Source: Streptococcus sp. sy004
GTDB taxonomy: Bacteria; Bacillota; Bacilli; Lactobacillales; Streptococcaceae
Assembly: GCF_007859205.1 (NCBI RefSeq)
Contig: NZ_VOHP01000001.1
Location: 248,001 to 312,000, forward strand
Reading direction: 5' to 3'
Length of the DNA stretch: 64,000 nt
Shown: positions 35,915-45,406 of the stretch, in pieces
How the letters are laid out: each line of letters begins with the position of its first letter
How positions within the stretch are numbered: the first letter of the stretch is position 1
Position numbers and translations under genes: made by a program
The notes under the pieces: model-generated
Database searches by the model: none
Seen by the model: the letters and a program-made list of their open reading frames with translations, nothing else
Told to the model about the DNA's origin: nothing

Positions 35915-36836
35915 TATTCTTCTTGCCAGCTATAATGGTCAATCTTTCATTGGTCAACAGATTGAAAGTATTCAACAACAGACCTTTACCGATTGGACGT
36001 TATGGATTCGCGATGATGGTTCAACGGATAAAACCCTTGATGTTGTCAAATCTTATATGGCAGAAGATGAACGTATTCGTTTATTGCCAAACCCTAATCA
36101 AAAAAATCTAGGTGTTATTAAGAGTTTTCATCGGTTGCTAAAACAGGAACAGGCAGATTATTATTTTTTTAGTGACCAAGATGATGTCTGGTTGCCAGAA
36201 AAATTATCACTTTGTCTAGAAAAAGCACAAGAATTTGCCAAGGAGTGTCCTTTACTCATTTATACAGACTTGTCTGTGGTAGATGAACAGTTAAATGTCT
36301 TGTATCCTAGCATGATAAAGACACAATCTCATCATGCCAACACCAGCTTGCGACAAGAATTGACTGAAAATACGGTCACAGGTGGCACCATGATGATCAA
36401 TCATGCCTTGGCTCAGAATTGGACGGAAACAGAAAATTTGCTCATGCATGATTGGTATTTGGCTCTGCTAGCTGCTGCTTTAGGACAGTTAGTCTATCTA
36501 GATACGCCGACTGAACTGTATCGTCAACATAGTGATAATGTTTTAGGAGCTAGAACTTGGTCTAAGCGGATGAGAAATTGGTTACAACCTCATAAGTTTT
36601 TTACTAAATATTGGTGGTTAATTACAGCTAGTCAAAAACAAGCTGCTCTGCTTTTGGATAAAGACTTATCTCAACCCAATCGTGACTTAATTGAAGCGTA
36701 TGTTGGGTTGCTAGACAAACCGTTGGTAGAACGCATTGGTTTGTTGAAAAAATATCAATTTGCTAAGAACAGGTGGTTTCATACCTTTATTTTTAGGATG
36801 TTAATCGTTACAAAATTTGCTTACAGGAGAAAATAA
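35904..36836 (+). CDS. gacC: Rhamnosyltransferase GacC/RgpB (GT2)
   Basis: 310 residues. Family 2 marks: NILLASYNGQSFIGQQIESI, RDDGSTDKTLDVV, FFSDQDDVWLPEKL (DxD region) and the late HDWYLALLAAALG. It extends the rhamnose chain of the cell-wall polysaccharide in the cytosol. It overlaps gacB by 11 bases and its TAATG stop overlaps the gacD start, so these genes are tightly coupled. Confidence 0.94.
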   Translation: MKVNILLASYNGQSFIGQQIESIQQQTFTDWTLWIRDDGSTDKTLDVVKSYMAEDERIRLLPNPNQKNLGVIKSFHRLLKQEQADYYFFSDQDDVWLPEKLSLCLEKAQEFAKECPLLIYTDLSVVDEQLNVLYPSMIKTQSHHANTSLRQELTENTVTGGTMMINHALAQNWTETENLLMHDWYLALLAAALGQLVYLDTPTELYRQHSDNVLGARTWSKRMRNWLQPHKFFTKYWWLITASQKQAALLLDKDLSQPNRDLIEAYVGLLDKPLVERIGLLKKYQFAKNRWFHTFIFRMLIVTKFAYRRK

Positions 36837-37636
36837 TGGATTTCTTTAAAAAAGAAAATCGAATTTTATTAAAAGAATTGGTCAAAACTGATTTTAAGCT
36901 ACGTTATCAAGGGAGCGTGATTGGCTACCTTTGGTCTATTCTAAAACCAGTCATGCTTTTCGCTATTATGTATGTGGTTTTTATTCATTTTTTGAGATTT
37001 GGTCAAGATGTGCCACATTTTGCCGTAGCGCTTCTTCTAGGTATGGTGACTTGGTCTTTCTTTTCTGAAGCGACGAACATGGGGATGATGTCTATTGTTA
37101 GCCGTGGTGATTTGTTGAGAAAGTTAAATTTTTCAAAAAGTATCATTGTCTTATCATCAGTTGTAGGAGCCTTGATTAACTACGGTATTAACCTTTTAGT
37201 TGTCATGCTTTTTGCCTTAATTAACGGTGTTGAGTTCACATGGCCTGCCATGTTATCTATTTTTTTAGTGCTTGAAGTGGCGCTCTTGGCTATGGGAATT
37301 GCTCTCTTTTTATCAGCTCTTTTCGTTAAATTTCGTGACATTGGTCCAGTATGGGAAGTCTTGATGCAGGCAGGTATGTATGCGACACCAATTATTTACC
37401 CGCTTAGTCAAATTTCAAATACCAGTATGCTGGCAGCCAAGATTGTCATGCTCAATCCCATGGCGCAAATTATTCAAGATTTACGTTATCTGCTAATCAA
37501 TCCAGCCAATACAACCGTTTGGCAGATTGTCAGACTTCCTTATTTTTTAATTCCTTACCTTTTACCAGTGGCTATTTTTGCTTTTGGTTTTTGGTATTTT
37601 AATAAACACGCTAAAACATTCGCGGAGATTCTTTAA
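36836..37636 (+). CDS. gacD: Rhamnan ABC transporter permease GacD/RgpC
   Basis: 266 residues of the ABC-2 polysaccharide export type with six hydrophobic helices; LKELVKTDFKLRYQGSVIGY and LWSILKPVMLFAIMYVVFI are the usual N-terminal part. With the GacE ATPase it exports the lipid-linked rhamnan through the membrane. One-base overlaps (TAATG) join it to gacC and gacE. Confidence 0.95.
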   Translation: MDFFKKENRILLKELVKTDFKLRYQGSVIGYLWSILKPVMLFAIMYVVFIHFLRFGQDVPHFAVALLLGMVTWSFFSEATNMGMMSIVSRGDLLRKLNFSKSIIVLSSVVGALINYGINLLVVMLFALINGVEFTWPAMLSIFLVLEVALLAMGIALFLSALFVKFRDIGPVWEVLMQAGMYATPIIYPLSQISNTSMLAAKIVMLNPMAQIIQDLRYLLINPANTTVWQIVRLPYFLIPYLLPVAIFAFGFWYFNKHAKTFAEIL

Positions 37637-38859
37637 TGACAACTAAGCAAATTGCAGTAAAAGTAGAGCAGGTTAGTAAGTTTTTCAAACTTCCAACAGA
37701 AAGTACCCATAGTTTGCGAACCAGTCTGGTTAATCGTTTCAAGGGAATTAAGGGTTACAAGGAATACCATGTTCTTAAAGACATTAGCTTTGAGGTAGAA
37801 AAGGGTGATTTTTTTGGAATTGTTGGACGCAATGGGTCAGGAAAATCAACCTTACTCAAAATCATTTCACAGATTTACACACCAGAAAAGGGACAAGTAA
37901 CGATTGATGGAAAGTTGGTTTCCTTTATCGAGTTGGGGGTTGGGTTTAATCCCGAATTGACTGGGCGCGAAAATGTTTATATGAATGGTGCCATGTTAGG
38001 TTTTACCACAGAAGAAGTCGATGCCATGTATGATGACATTGTTGATTTTGCTGAGTTGCGAGAATTTATGAACCAAAAGCTGAAAAACTATTCAAGTGGT
38101 ATGCAGGTTCGTCTAGCATTTTCAGTAGCCATTAAGGCCCAAGGTGACATTCTCATTCTAGATGAAGTTTTAGCCGTAGGTGACGAGGCCTTTCAGCGTA
38201 AATGTAATGATTATTTCTTGGAACGAAAAGCGAGTGGCAAGACAACTATTTTAGTGACCCATGACATGGGAGCAGTAAAAAAATACTGTAATAAGGCTAT
38301 TTTGATTGAAGATGGTTTGATCAAGGTTAATGGAGAACCAGATGATGTAGCCAATCAGTATAGTTTTGACAATGCCGTACAAATTGAAGTGGTGGAAATC
38401 AGTGAAGAAGAAACGGAATCAGTAGAAGAGATTTTACAAGTCGATAATCTCAAGGTTAAACTGTTGTCCCAAGCTCAAATGACCCCGAAAGATAAGATTA
38501 GCTTTGAAATTTCCTATGATGTGCTGACCGATATTGATACCCACATTGTTTTTTCCCTAACCGATATTGACCGCCAAATTTGGATTTATAATGACAATGC
38601 TTGGGATATACCGACCAAGGGAACAGGGCATAAGTCTTATCGTTACACTTGTGACATTCCCAATATTAACGATATTAAGTTGAAATTACAGGTGACCATA
38701 CTTGGTCCGTCTAAGGAAATGTTGGCATTTGCTAATGCTAGTAATGCACCAATTATTATGATTAATCGTGATGATATTGCCCTAGATGATTTATCTGCTT
38801 TGGATTCTGCTTCTGGTATTATTCAACGCAACGGTTCGTGGGAAATCTTGTCAGAATAG
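37636..38859 (+). CDS. gacE: Rhamnan ABC transporter ATPase GacE/RgpD
   Basis: 407 residues. Walker A GRNGSGKST is at 64-72, the signature YSSGMQVRLAFSVAIK near 155-170, and Walker B ILILDEVLAVGDEAF follows. The C-terminal about 140 residues form a Wzt-like beta-sandwich that in related systems recognises the polymer end. It powers export of the rhamnan with GacD. The last helix/strand section is complete, ending in IIQRNGSWEILS. Confidence 0.95.
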   Translation: MTTKQIAVKVEQVSKFFKLPTESTHSLRTSLVNRFKGIKGYKEYHVLKDISFEVEKGDFFGIVGRNGSGKSTLLKIISQIYTPEKGQVTIDGKLVSFIELGVGFNPELTGRENVYMNGAMLGFTTEEVDAMYDDIVDFAELREFMNQKLKNYSSGMQVRLAFSVAIKAQGDILILDEVLAVGDEAFQRKCNDYFLERKASGKTTILVTHDMGAVKKYCNKAILIEDGLIKVNGEPDDVANQYSFDNAVQIEVVEISEEETESVEEILQVDNLKVKLLSQAQMTPKDKISFEISYDVLTDIDTHIVFSLTDIDRQIWIYNDNAWDIPTKGTGHKSYRYTCDIPNINDIKLKLQVTILGPSKEMLAFANASNAPIIMINRDDIALDDLSALDSASGIIQRNGSWEILSE

Positions 38860-38871
38860 TTGAGGAAAGTT

Positions 38872-40278
38872 ATGAAAACATCACCTACCCTAGTTTCGAT
38901 TATTTGTACCGTTTACAATAAAGCCCAGTGGTTGGAACAGACCATTGATAGTTTTTTAGGTCAAAACGAAGTTAATTATGAAATTCTTTTGGTTGATGAC
39001 TGTTCAACTGATGGGTCAAGAGTGATTATTGAGTCCTATGCGAAAAAATACCCTGAGCTGATTCGAGCCTTTTATCATGAAGAAAATCAAGGGATTAACC
39101 AAACTTGGATTTCGATTTGTCAAGAAGCTAGGGGAGATTACATTGCTCGTTGTGATGGAGATGATTATTGGATTGATGACTTAAAATTGGCCAAACAAGT
39201 TCAATTACTTGAACATCAAGCAGCTAAGTGGTGTGGAACAGATATTAACTACATTGATGAGAATGGTCGTGTCTTAGCTCAAGGTGTTTTTGAACAAGGT
39301 GTGGTCGATTTGGCAGACACTTATGAAAAAATGCTGGTCACCCGTGGTTTTACAGCACCGTCTAGTTGGTTGATAGAAACCCAAGTTATGCGACAAGCTA
39401 ATCAAATGTTACTAGAGGACAAAGACACAGCAGATGATACCTTTAATCTACAACTAGACTTGTTCAATCTGACTGAGTTTGTCTTTTTGCCAGAAGTGAC
39501 CGTGGCTTATCGTGTCAATCAAGGCTCAGATTCACGGCCTAAGACTTTCAAGCAATTACAACAACGCTTTGATCGCCTATTACAAACACAATACTATTAT
39601 TTAGATAAGTACCCTAAGCGAGATACGGTGGCTATGTTGAAATTACTGCTAGACAGACATAATGAGTTCAGTTTGGCCTTGGCTCAAAAAGACTATCCAG
39701 TGTCTCATCTAAGTACTCAAGAAATCAGCATTAGTTATATAAAAAAGGAAGCATCTGATGCTAATCAGATTTTGTCCACCACGATGTCCTATCAGGATAC
39801 CTTGACCTTTACCTTGCCAGATGATGCTATCACTTTACGAATCGATTTATCTAAACTACCTAGTTTTTATCGTTATATTCGTGTTATTGATGATAGTTAT
39901 CAAACAGAACTACTACCTAATTTTACAAATGGTGTTAGATTTCAAGAAACTTATTTTTTCAATCAGGGGAATGCCTATCTTTATTATGATGTAGGTCATT
40001 TACCACAAAAGCAGTTCAGCCTATCTTATCAGATGTATAATGTCGATGATGTGGCTGAAGATGACTACATTGTCAAATTACTTAGTTCAGACTTGTTGAC
40101 TTATCAAGAGCTTAAACAAAATTTAGATAACAGTCAACGTCAGCTACTTATGTTGGAATCAGAAAAACAGTATTATAAAAAAGAGTTGGAGCAAATGGTT
40201 GTTCGTTATAATTCTGTCGTTCATTCTCGTCGTTGGCGTATTCCCACCAAGCTGATTAACTTTTTTAGGAGAAAATAA
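38872..40278 (+). CDS. gacF: Rhamnosyltransferase GacF/RgpE (GT2)
   Basis: 468 residues from the ATG at 38872, which follows GAGGAAAG; a TTG four codons earlier is less likely. The GT-A domain has VSIICTVYNKAQWLEQTIDS, LLVDDCSTDGSRVII and ARCDGDDYWIDD. The C-terminal half is a beta-rich region and a coiled coil (about 410-450) ending in a basic tail. It is an elongating sugar transferase of the rhamnan backbone or a side-chain enzyme; the exact linkage is inferred from the homologous cluster. Confidence 0.9.
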   Translation: MKTSPTLVSIICTVYNKAQWLEQTIDSFLGQNEVNYEILLVDDCSTDGSRVIIESYAKKYPELIRAFYHEENQGINQTWISICQEARGDYIARCDGDDYWIDDLKLAKQVQLLEHQAAKWCGTDINYIDENGRVLAQGVFEQGVVDLADTYEKMLVTRGFTAPSSWLIETQVMRQANQMLLEDKDTADDTFNLQLDLFNLTEFVFLPEVTVAYRVNQGSDSRPKTFKQLQQRFDRLLQTQYYYLDKYPKRDTVAMLKLLLDRHNEFSLALAQKDYPVSHLSTQEISISYIKKEASDANQILSTTMSYQDTLTFTLPDDAITLRIDLSKLPSFYRYIRVIDDSYQTELLPNFTNGVRFQETYFFNQGNAYLYYDVGHLPQKQFSLSYQMYNVDDVAEDDYIVKLLSSDLLTYQELKQNLDNSQRQLLMLESEKQYYKKELEQMVVRYNSVVHSRRWRIPTKLINFFRRK

Positions 40279-42032
40279 TGAAGCGTTTGCTTTTATATGT
40301 GCATTTTAATAAATACAATCGTGTTAGCCCACATGTTTACCATCAATTAAATCAGCTTCGTCCGTTGTTTTCTAAGATTCTATTCATTTCTAATAGTCAA
40401 ATTCAAGAAATGGATTATCAACAGTTAGTGGATCAAAGATTGATGGATGAGTTTATTCAGCGAGAAAATCAAGGGTTTGATTTTGCGGCTTGGCGTGATG
40501 GTATGCTGAGATTAGGGTTTGGTTATCTGACAATGTATGATAATGTGACCATTATGAACGATACTTGTTTTGGTCCTTTATGGGATTTGAAAGATTATTA
40601 TCTTAAATATGAAGCAGTTTCTGAAATTGATTTTTGGGGTATGACTAACAATCGTGAGACCAAGGATTTTGCAGAACATATTCAAAGTTATTTTATCAGT
40701 TTTAAGCAAACCGTCGTTGAATCATCAGTATTTCGCAATTTTTGGTCTTCTATTAAGGATTTTACAGATGTTGCAGATGTTATCAGTCATTATGAAACAC
40801 AAGTAACCACGACCTTATTAAAGGCGGGCTTCAATTATCAGACCGTTTTTGATACGGTGGAAGAAGACACGACTGGTATGTTGCATCCTGATTTTTCATA
40901 CTATCATCCGACAGCTATTTTGAACAATCGTGTGCCCTTTATTAAGGTTAAAGCCATTGATGCCAATCAGCATATCAGTCCCTACTTGCTAGCAGAAATT
41001 GAACGAACAACAAGCTATCCTGTTGAACTAATTGTGACACACATGTCTGACGTTGGTTTACCAGACAGTAGCTATTTGTTGGGGCGTAAATATCTTGAGC
41101 TAACAGATGTACAAGAACCTATTCTTGAACATCAAAAAGTAGCAGTTCACCTTCATGTCTTTTATGTTGATTTATTGGCTGAATTTTTAGAAGCCTTTAA
41201 GCAATTTAGCTTTTCTTATGATTTGTTTATCACGACAGACCAGGTAGAAAAACAAGTAGACATAAAACAAGTGTTAGCGGCATTTAATCAAAAAGCTGAG
41301 ATTATAGTGACTGGCAATATTGGCCGTGATGTGTTACCGATGTTAAAATTAAAAGAGCAACTATCTGCTTATGATTATGTTGGACATTTTCATACTAAAA
41401 AATCAAAAGAAGCTGATTTTTGGGCAGGACAATCTTGGCGTCAGGAATTGATTGAGATGCTCATCAAACCAGCCAATCAAATATTAGCTCAACTAAGCAA
41501 GGAAAATATCGGTTTGGTGATTGCCGATATTCCTAGTTTTTTCCGTTATAATAAGATTGTGGATGCCTGGAATGAGCATTTGATTGCCCCTGAAATGAAT
41601 AATTTGTGGCAAAAAATGGGGATGAAAAAGACTATTGATTTTCAAGCCATGCAGACCTTTGTGATGAGTTATGGGACGTTTGTGTGGTTTAAGTATGATG
41701 CTTTACAACCTCTTTTTGAATTGAATTTAACAGATACGGATGTGCCAGCTGAACCCCTACCACAAAATTCTATTCTCCATGCGATTGAACGTTTGCTAGT
41801 TTATATTGCTTGGAATCAGCATTATGATTTTAGAATTGCAGCCAACCCAATGCCTTTAACTCCATTCATTGACAATAAGTTACTCAATGAGCGTCAAGGG
41901 AGTGCTCCAAGTACTTATGTTGACTTTACCTATATGGGTGGGATTAAAGGTGCTTTAAAATATATTGTGATTGGACCAGCACGCGCTGTTAAATACATTG
42001 TCAAGCGACTAATTGGGAAGTGGTCGTCATGA
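40278..42032 (+). CDS. gacG: Rhamnan synthesis protein GacG/RgpF
   Basis: 584 residues. MKRLLLYVHFNKYNRVSPHV and the repeated RENQGFDFAAWRDGM motif are typical RgpF; a second domain after about 290 contains VTGNIGRDVLPMLKLKEQL and GHFHTKKS. RgpF-type enzymes polymerise the rhamnose backbone. One-base overlap with gacF, and the stop (ATGA) overlaps the gacH start. Length agrees with the S. mutans protein. Confidence 0.93.
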   Translation: MKRLLLYVHFNKYNRVSPHVYHQLNQLRPLFSKILFISNSQIQEMDYQQLVDQRLMDEFIQRENQGFDFAAWRDGMLRLGFGYLTMYDNVTIMNDTCFGPLWDLKDYYLKYEAVSEIDFWGMTNNRETKDFAEHIQSYFISFKQTVVESSVFRNFWSSIKDFTDVADVISHYETQVTTTLLKAGFNYQTVFDTVEEDTTGMLHPDFSYYHPTAILNNRVPFIKVKAIDANQHISPYLLAEIERTTSYPVELIVTHMSDVGLPDSSYLLGRKYLELTDVQEPILEHQKVAVHLHVFYVDLLAEFLEAFKQFSFSYDLFITTDQVEKQVDIKQVLAAFNQKAEIIVTGNIGRDVLPMLKLKEQLSAYDYVGHFHTKKSKEADFWAGQSWRQELIEMLIKPANQILAQLSKENIGLVIADIPSFFRYNKIVDAWNEHLIAPEMNNLWQKMGMKKTIDFQAMQTFVMSYGTFVWFKYDALQPLFELNLTDTDVPAEPLPQNSILHAIERLLVYIAWNQHYDFRIAANPMPLTPFIDNKLLNERQGSAPSTYVDFTYMGGIKGALKYIVIGPARAVKYIVKRLIGKWSS

Positions 42033-44452
42033 AGCAATTCTTAAAATCAACGGACTGGGTGTTTATCTTACATGGGCTGATTATTTTCCTACTAAGTATT
42101 TACTTCAATCTTCAACTAATTAACTTATCGGTCTTAGCAAGTAATACGGATTCTGGTCTGGTTGGCATCAAAAATTTTAGCTACTTGCTACTTTACATTT
42201 CAGGTCTAGGCTTAGTGCTTTATCTACCAAAGCTGTTGAGTTGGTCATTTTTCAAAAGTTTAAGCCTTGTTTATGTGTCCTATCTCTTCTTATCTTATTT
42301 TCTAAGAATCACTCGTCAACTTAACAATAAGGATTTTGTCTTTGGGAATTTTCAAAAAAATCAGTTTTGGCAGGGAAATTTTCTTTTACCACTTTTTGTT
42401 CTGATAGTGGCTGCCTGTCTTCTTAATTGGCTGCTAATGCGATACAATAAAAAAGAGTGGTTGCCAGATCAGACTGGTCATGAAAAGATTATGTTTTATC
42501 TTTTAGGTGCATCTTTTTTACTACAGGATAGTCAATACCGTGCTAGTTTGTTGTTGCCCTTACGACCACTGTTTGTAGCTGATGAATTAGCCAGTTATCA
42601 TTTAGGGTTATTGGTACAGGTTACAAGTTCTCTGTTATGTTTTTCCTTATTGATTGTTGTTATTTCTAAAGCTTGGCAGAGTTTACGAATGGCTGTTACC
42701 ACACCTTACCTAGCCATAGCTTCTAGTGCCTTTTTCGCCCTATTGTTTAACTATACTTTTCAGTTAGGTGTAAAAAAATCAGAGAGCATTGCCAATTATT
42801 ATATTTTACCTGGAGCGATTAGTTTTCAACTAGTGATATTTTTTGGTATGGCCTTGCTGATTTACGTCATCGTCAATCGCTATTTGACCGGAACTTTTCT
42901 GATTTTTGCTTTGGGGAGTGGTTTATCAGTGGTCAATTCCCTTAAAGAAACGATGCGTAGTGAGCCGCTCTTATTGATTGATTTTGTTTGGTTGCGTCAA
43001 TTAGGACTCTTGCTGAGTTTTGTTAATCCGACCTTGATTTGGCTAACCTGTTTAACCTTGCTTGGGCTTATTTTAGTCTATAATCAGGCAAAAAAATGTT
43101 TAGTATCCTTTCCAATATTTTCTTGGTTGCAACGATTTGTGGTAAGTAGCTTAGTCTTTGTCAGCTTTGTAGCCTTGATTTCTGGTAATGCAAGTTATCT
43201 CAATCCCCTACCTAGTCTGGTCAAGTTAGATAAGGTCTTGAATATTAACTGGTTAGGATTTTCAAGTAATGCTCGCTACAAGTCACTGGCCTATGTTTGG
43301 AGTAAGCAGTTGACGACACCTATTATGGAGAAACCAAGTCAATACAGCCAAGCTAAGATAGAAGAATTGGCTAAAAAATATAGTCAAGTAGCTGAAACTA
43401 TTAACAAAGACAGGACTGAGGCGATTGATCAACAAACCATTATCTATGTTCTTAGTGAGAGTTTAGCCAATCCGGAACGTTTAGATGGTATTGATTTATC
43501 TGCCAGTGTGTTACCAAATATTGACGCTATTAAAGAAGAAACAACATCTGGCTTAATGACATCAGATGGTTATGGTGGTGGAACGGCTAATATGGAGTTT
43601 CAATCTCTAACAGGACTACCCTTGACTAATTTTTCATCATCGGTTTCTGTTCTTTATACTGAGGTGGTGCCTAAGATGAAAGTATTTCCATCGCTTAGTG
43701 ACCTTTATCAAGATCAAAATAAACTGGTCATTCATCCAGAAAATAGACTTAATTATAGCCGCCATCTCATTTATCAGCAGCTAGGATTTGACCAACAAGT
43801 CTTTACCAATAGCAAAGATAAGTTAATAGACATTAGTCGTTCTGGTGTCAATATCAGTGACCAAACGGTTTATGATAATATTTTGGCACGTTTGGATACA
43901 AAAAACAGTCAATTTTTCTCTGTCATTACCATGCAAAATCATGTCCCTTGGTCAGCTAGCACACCAGAAGAAGTGATGGCGACAGGACAAAATTTTTCTG
44001 CAAAAGAAAATGCTAATCTAACCAGTTATGCTCGTTTATTAGCACAGACAGATGAAGCCACCATTGCTTTTTTAGAAGCTCTTCAAGAAATTGACAAGCC
44101 GATAACCGTTGTTTTTTATGGGGATCATTTGCCAAGTTTATATCCAGAACAAGTGTTTAGTGAGCAAGCAGATAGCAAGTATCAAACCGATTATTTTATT
44201 TGGAACAATCAAGAAAATCAACAATTAGAGTACCCACTTATTCGCTCGAATGATTTTCCAGCAGCCTTGTTAGCTCATACTAATGCCAAGGTTTCCCCTT
44301 ATTATGCGTTATTGACCCAATTGCTTAATCGTGAGGAGTTGAGTGAAAAAGAGTTAGAAGAAGTGGAAGCTGACCTGAAACTATTGCAGTATGATATGAC
44401 TATAGGTAAGGCTTATATTAAAGCAAGACCAAGTTTTTTTGAAATTAAATAA
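42029..44452 (+). CDS. gacH: Rhamnan glycerol phosphate transferase GacH (LTA-synthase-like)
   Basis: 807 residues from the ATG in the ATGA overlap with gacG; a GTG 9 bases earlier is also open. The N-terminal half has about ten to eleven membrane helices. The C-terminal extracellular sulfatase-like domain has TSDGYGGGTANMEFQSLTGL with the catalytic Thr, MQNHVPWSA and VVFYGDHLPSLYP for metal binding. In S. pyogenes GacH (SccH elsewhere) moves sn-glycerol-1-phosphate from phosphatidylglycerol to the polysaccharide side chain, which affects zinc and phospholipase sensitivity. Confidence 0.92.
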   Translation: MKQFLKSTDWVFILHGLIIFLLSIYFNLQLINLSVLASNTDSGLVGIKNFSYLLLYISGLGLVLYLPKLLSWSFFKSLSLVYVSYLFLSYFLRITRQLNNKDFVFGNFQKNQFWQGNFLLPLFVLIVAACLLNWLLMRYNKKEWLPDQTGHEKIMFYLLGASFLLQDSQYRASLLLPLRPLFVADELASYHLGLLVQVTSSLLCFSLLIVVISKAWQSLRMAVTTPYLAIASSAFFALLFNYTFQLGVKKSESIANYYILPGAISFQLVIFFGMALLIYVIVNRYLTGTFLIFALGSGLSVVNSLKETMRSEPLLLIDFVWLRQLGLLLSFVNPTLIWLTCLTLLGLILVYNQAKKCLVSFPIFSWLQRFVVSSLVFVSFVALISGNASYLNPLPSLVKLDKVLNINWLGFSSNARYKSLAYVWSKQLTTPIMEKPSQYSQAKIEELAKKYSQVAETINKDRTEAIDQQTIIYVLSESLANPERLDGIDLSASVLPNIDAIKEETTSGLMTSDGYGGGTANMEFQSLTGLPLTNFSSSVSVLYTEVVPKMKVFPSLSDLYQDQNKLVIHPENRLNYSRHLIYQQLGFDQQVFTNSKDKLIDISRSGVNISDQTVYDNILARLDTKNSQFFSVITMQNHVPWSASTPEEVMATGQNFSAKENANLTSYARLLAQTDEATIAFLEALQEIDKPITVVFYGDHLPSLYPEQVFSEQADSKYQTDYFIWNNQENQQLEYPLIRSNDFPAALLAHTNAKVSPYYALLTQLLNREELSEKELEEVEADLKLLQYDMTIGKAYIKARPSFFEIK

Positions 44453-44461
44453 GGAGAGAAA

Positions 44462-45406
44462 ATGCAAGAAAAAATTGCTGTTTTGTTGCCAGCCTATAAT
44501 GAAGAAGTAACCATTCAAAAGGTTATTTCTGATTTCCAAAAGGTATTGCCACAAGCGACCATTTATGTTTATGACAATAACTCTAAGGACAAGACCAACC
44601 AATTAGCTAAAGCGTCTGGAGCAGTGGTTCGTTTTGAACCTCGTCAGGGTAAGGGAAATGTGGTGCGTTCGATGTTTCGTGAAATTGACGCGGATTACTA
44701 CATCATGGTTGACGCGGATGACACTTATCCAGCAGATGAGGTCAACAAGTTGTTAGATCCTCTGCGACAAGGGCAAGCTGATATGACCATTGGTGATCGC
44801 TTATCCAATGGGAGCTATGCCAAGGAAAACAAACGTGGCTTCCATGATTTTGGCAATAATTTGGTTAAGGGTTTGATTAACCGACTTTATCAGGGAAATT
44901 ACGAAGATATTATGACTGGCTATCGTGGCTTTAATCGTTTGTTTGTCAAAACCTTTCCAGTCTTGTCGCCAGGCTTTGAAATCGAAACAGAATTGTCAAT
45001 TCATGCCTTGGATAAACGCTTTAAGTTGGTTGAAGTACCAATCACCTATCAAGACCGTCCAGAAGGAAGTGAATCCAAGTTAAGCACGTTTTCCGATGGT
45101 TTTAAGGTCTTACGCACTATTTTTAACCTGTTCAAAGATTACAAGCCCTTACTTTTCTTTAGTCTTTTATCTCTTATCTTTGTCATTTTGGGCTTATTGG
45201 TAGGTCTGCCTGTCATTAGCGAATTTACTCGGACAGGCTTGATTGCTAAATTCCCCTCAGCCATTTTAGCAACTGGACTGATGATTTTTGCAGGCCTCTT
45301 CTTTATTTCAGGAGTCATTTTAGATACCGTTGTTCGTCAAAATCGCATGCATTATGAATTGAAAGTGTATGAGTACTATGAAAAGTACCAGAGTGAAGAG
45401 GCATGA
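44462..45406 (+). CDS. GT2 polyprenyl-phosphate sugar synthase (GacI/SccN-like)
   Basis: 314 residues. The GT-A domain has KIAVLLPAYNEEVTIQKVIS, VYDNNSKDKTNQLAKASGAV, MVDADDTYPADEV (DxD) and RGFHDFGNNLVKGLINRLYQ; two membrane helices follow at about 230-250 and 265-290. Proteins of this kind make undecaprenyl-phosphate-GlcNAc (GacI) or -glucose (SccN). Which sugar is used here cannot be read. It is followed by a GT-C-like protein with a 4-base overlap, which would add this sugar to the rhamnan outside. AAGGAGAG is the ribosome site. Confidence 0.87.
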   Translation: MQEKIAVLLPAYNEEVTIQKVISDFQKVLPQATIYVYDNNSKDKTNQLAKASGAVVRFEPRQGKGNVVRSMFREIDADYYIMVDADDTYPADEVNKLLDPLRQGQADMTIGDRLSNGSYAKENKRGFHDFGNNLVKGLINRLYQGNYEDIMTGYRGFNRLFVKTFPVLSPGFEIETELSIHALDKRFKLVEVPITYQDRPEGSESKLSTFSDGFKVLRTIFNLFKDYKPLLFFSLLSLIFVILGLLVGLPVISEFTRTGLIAKFPSAILATGLMIFAGLFFISGVILDTVVRQNRMHYELKVYEYYEKYQSEEA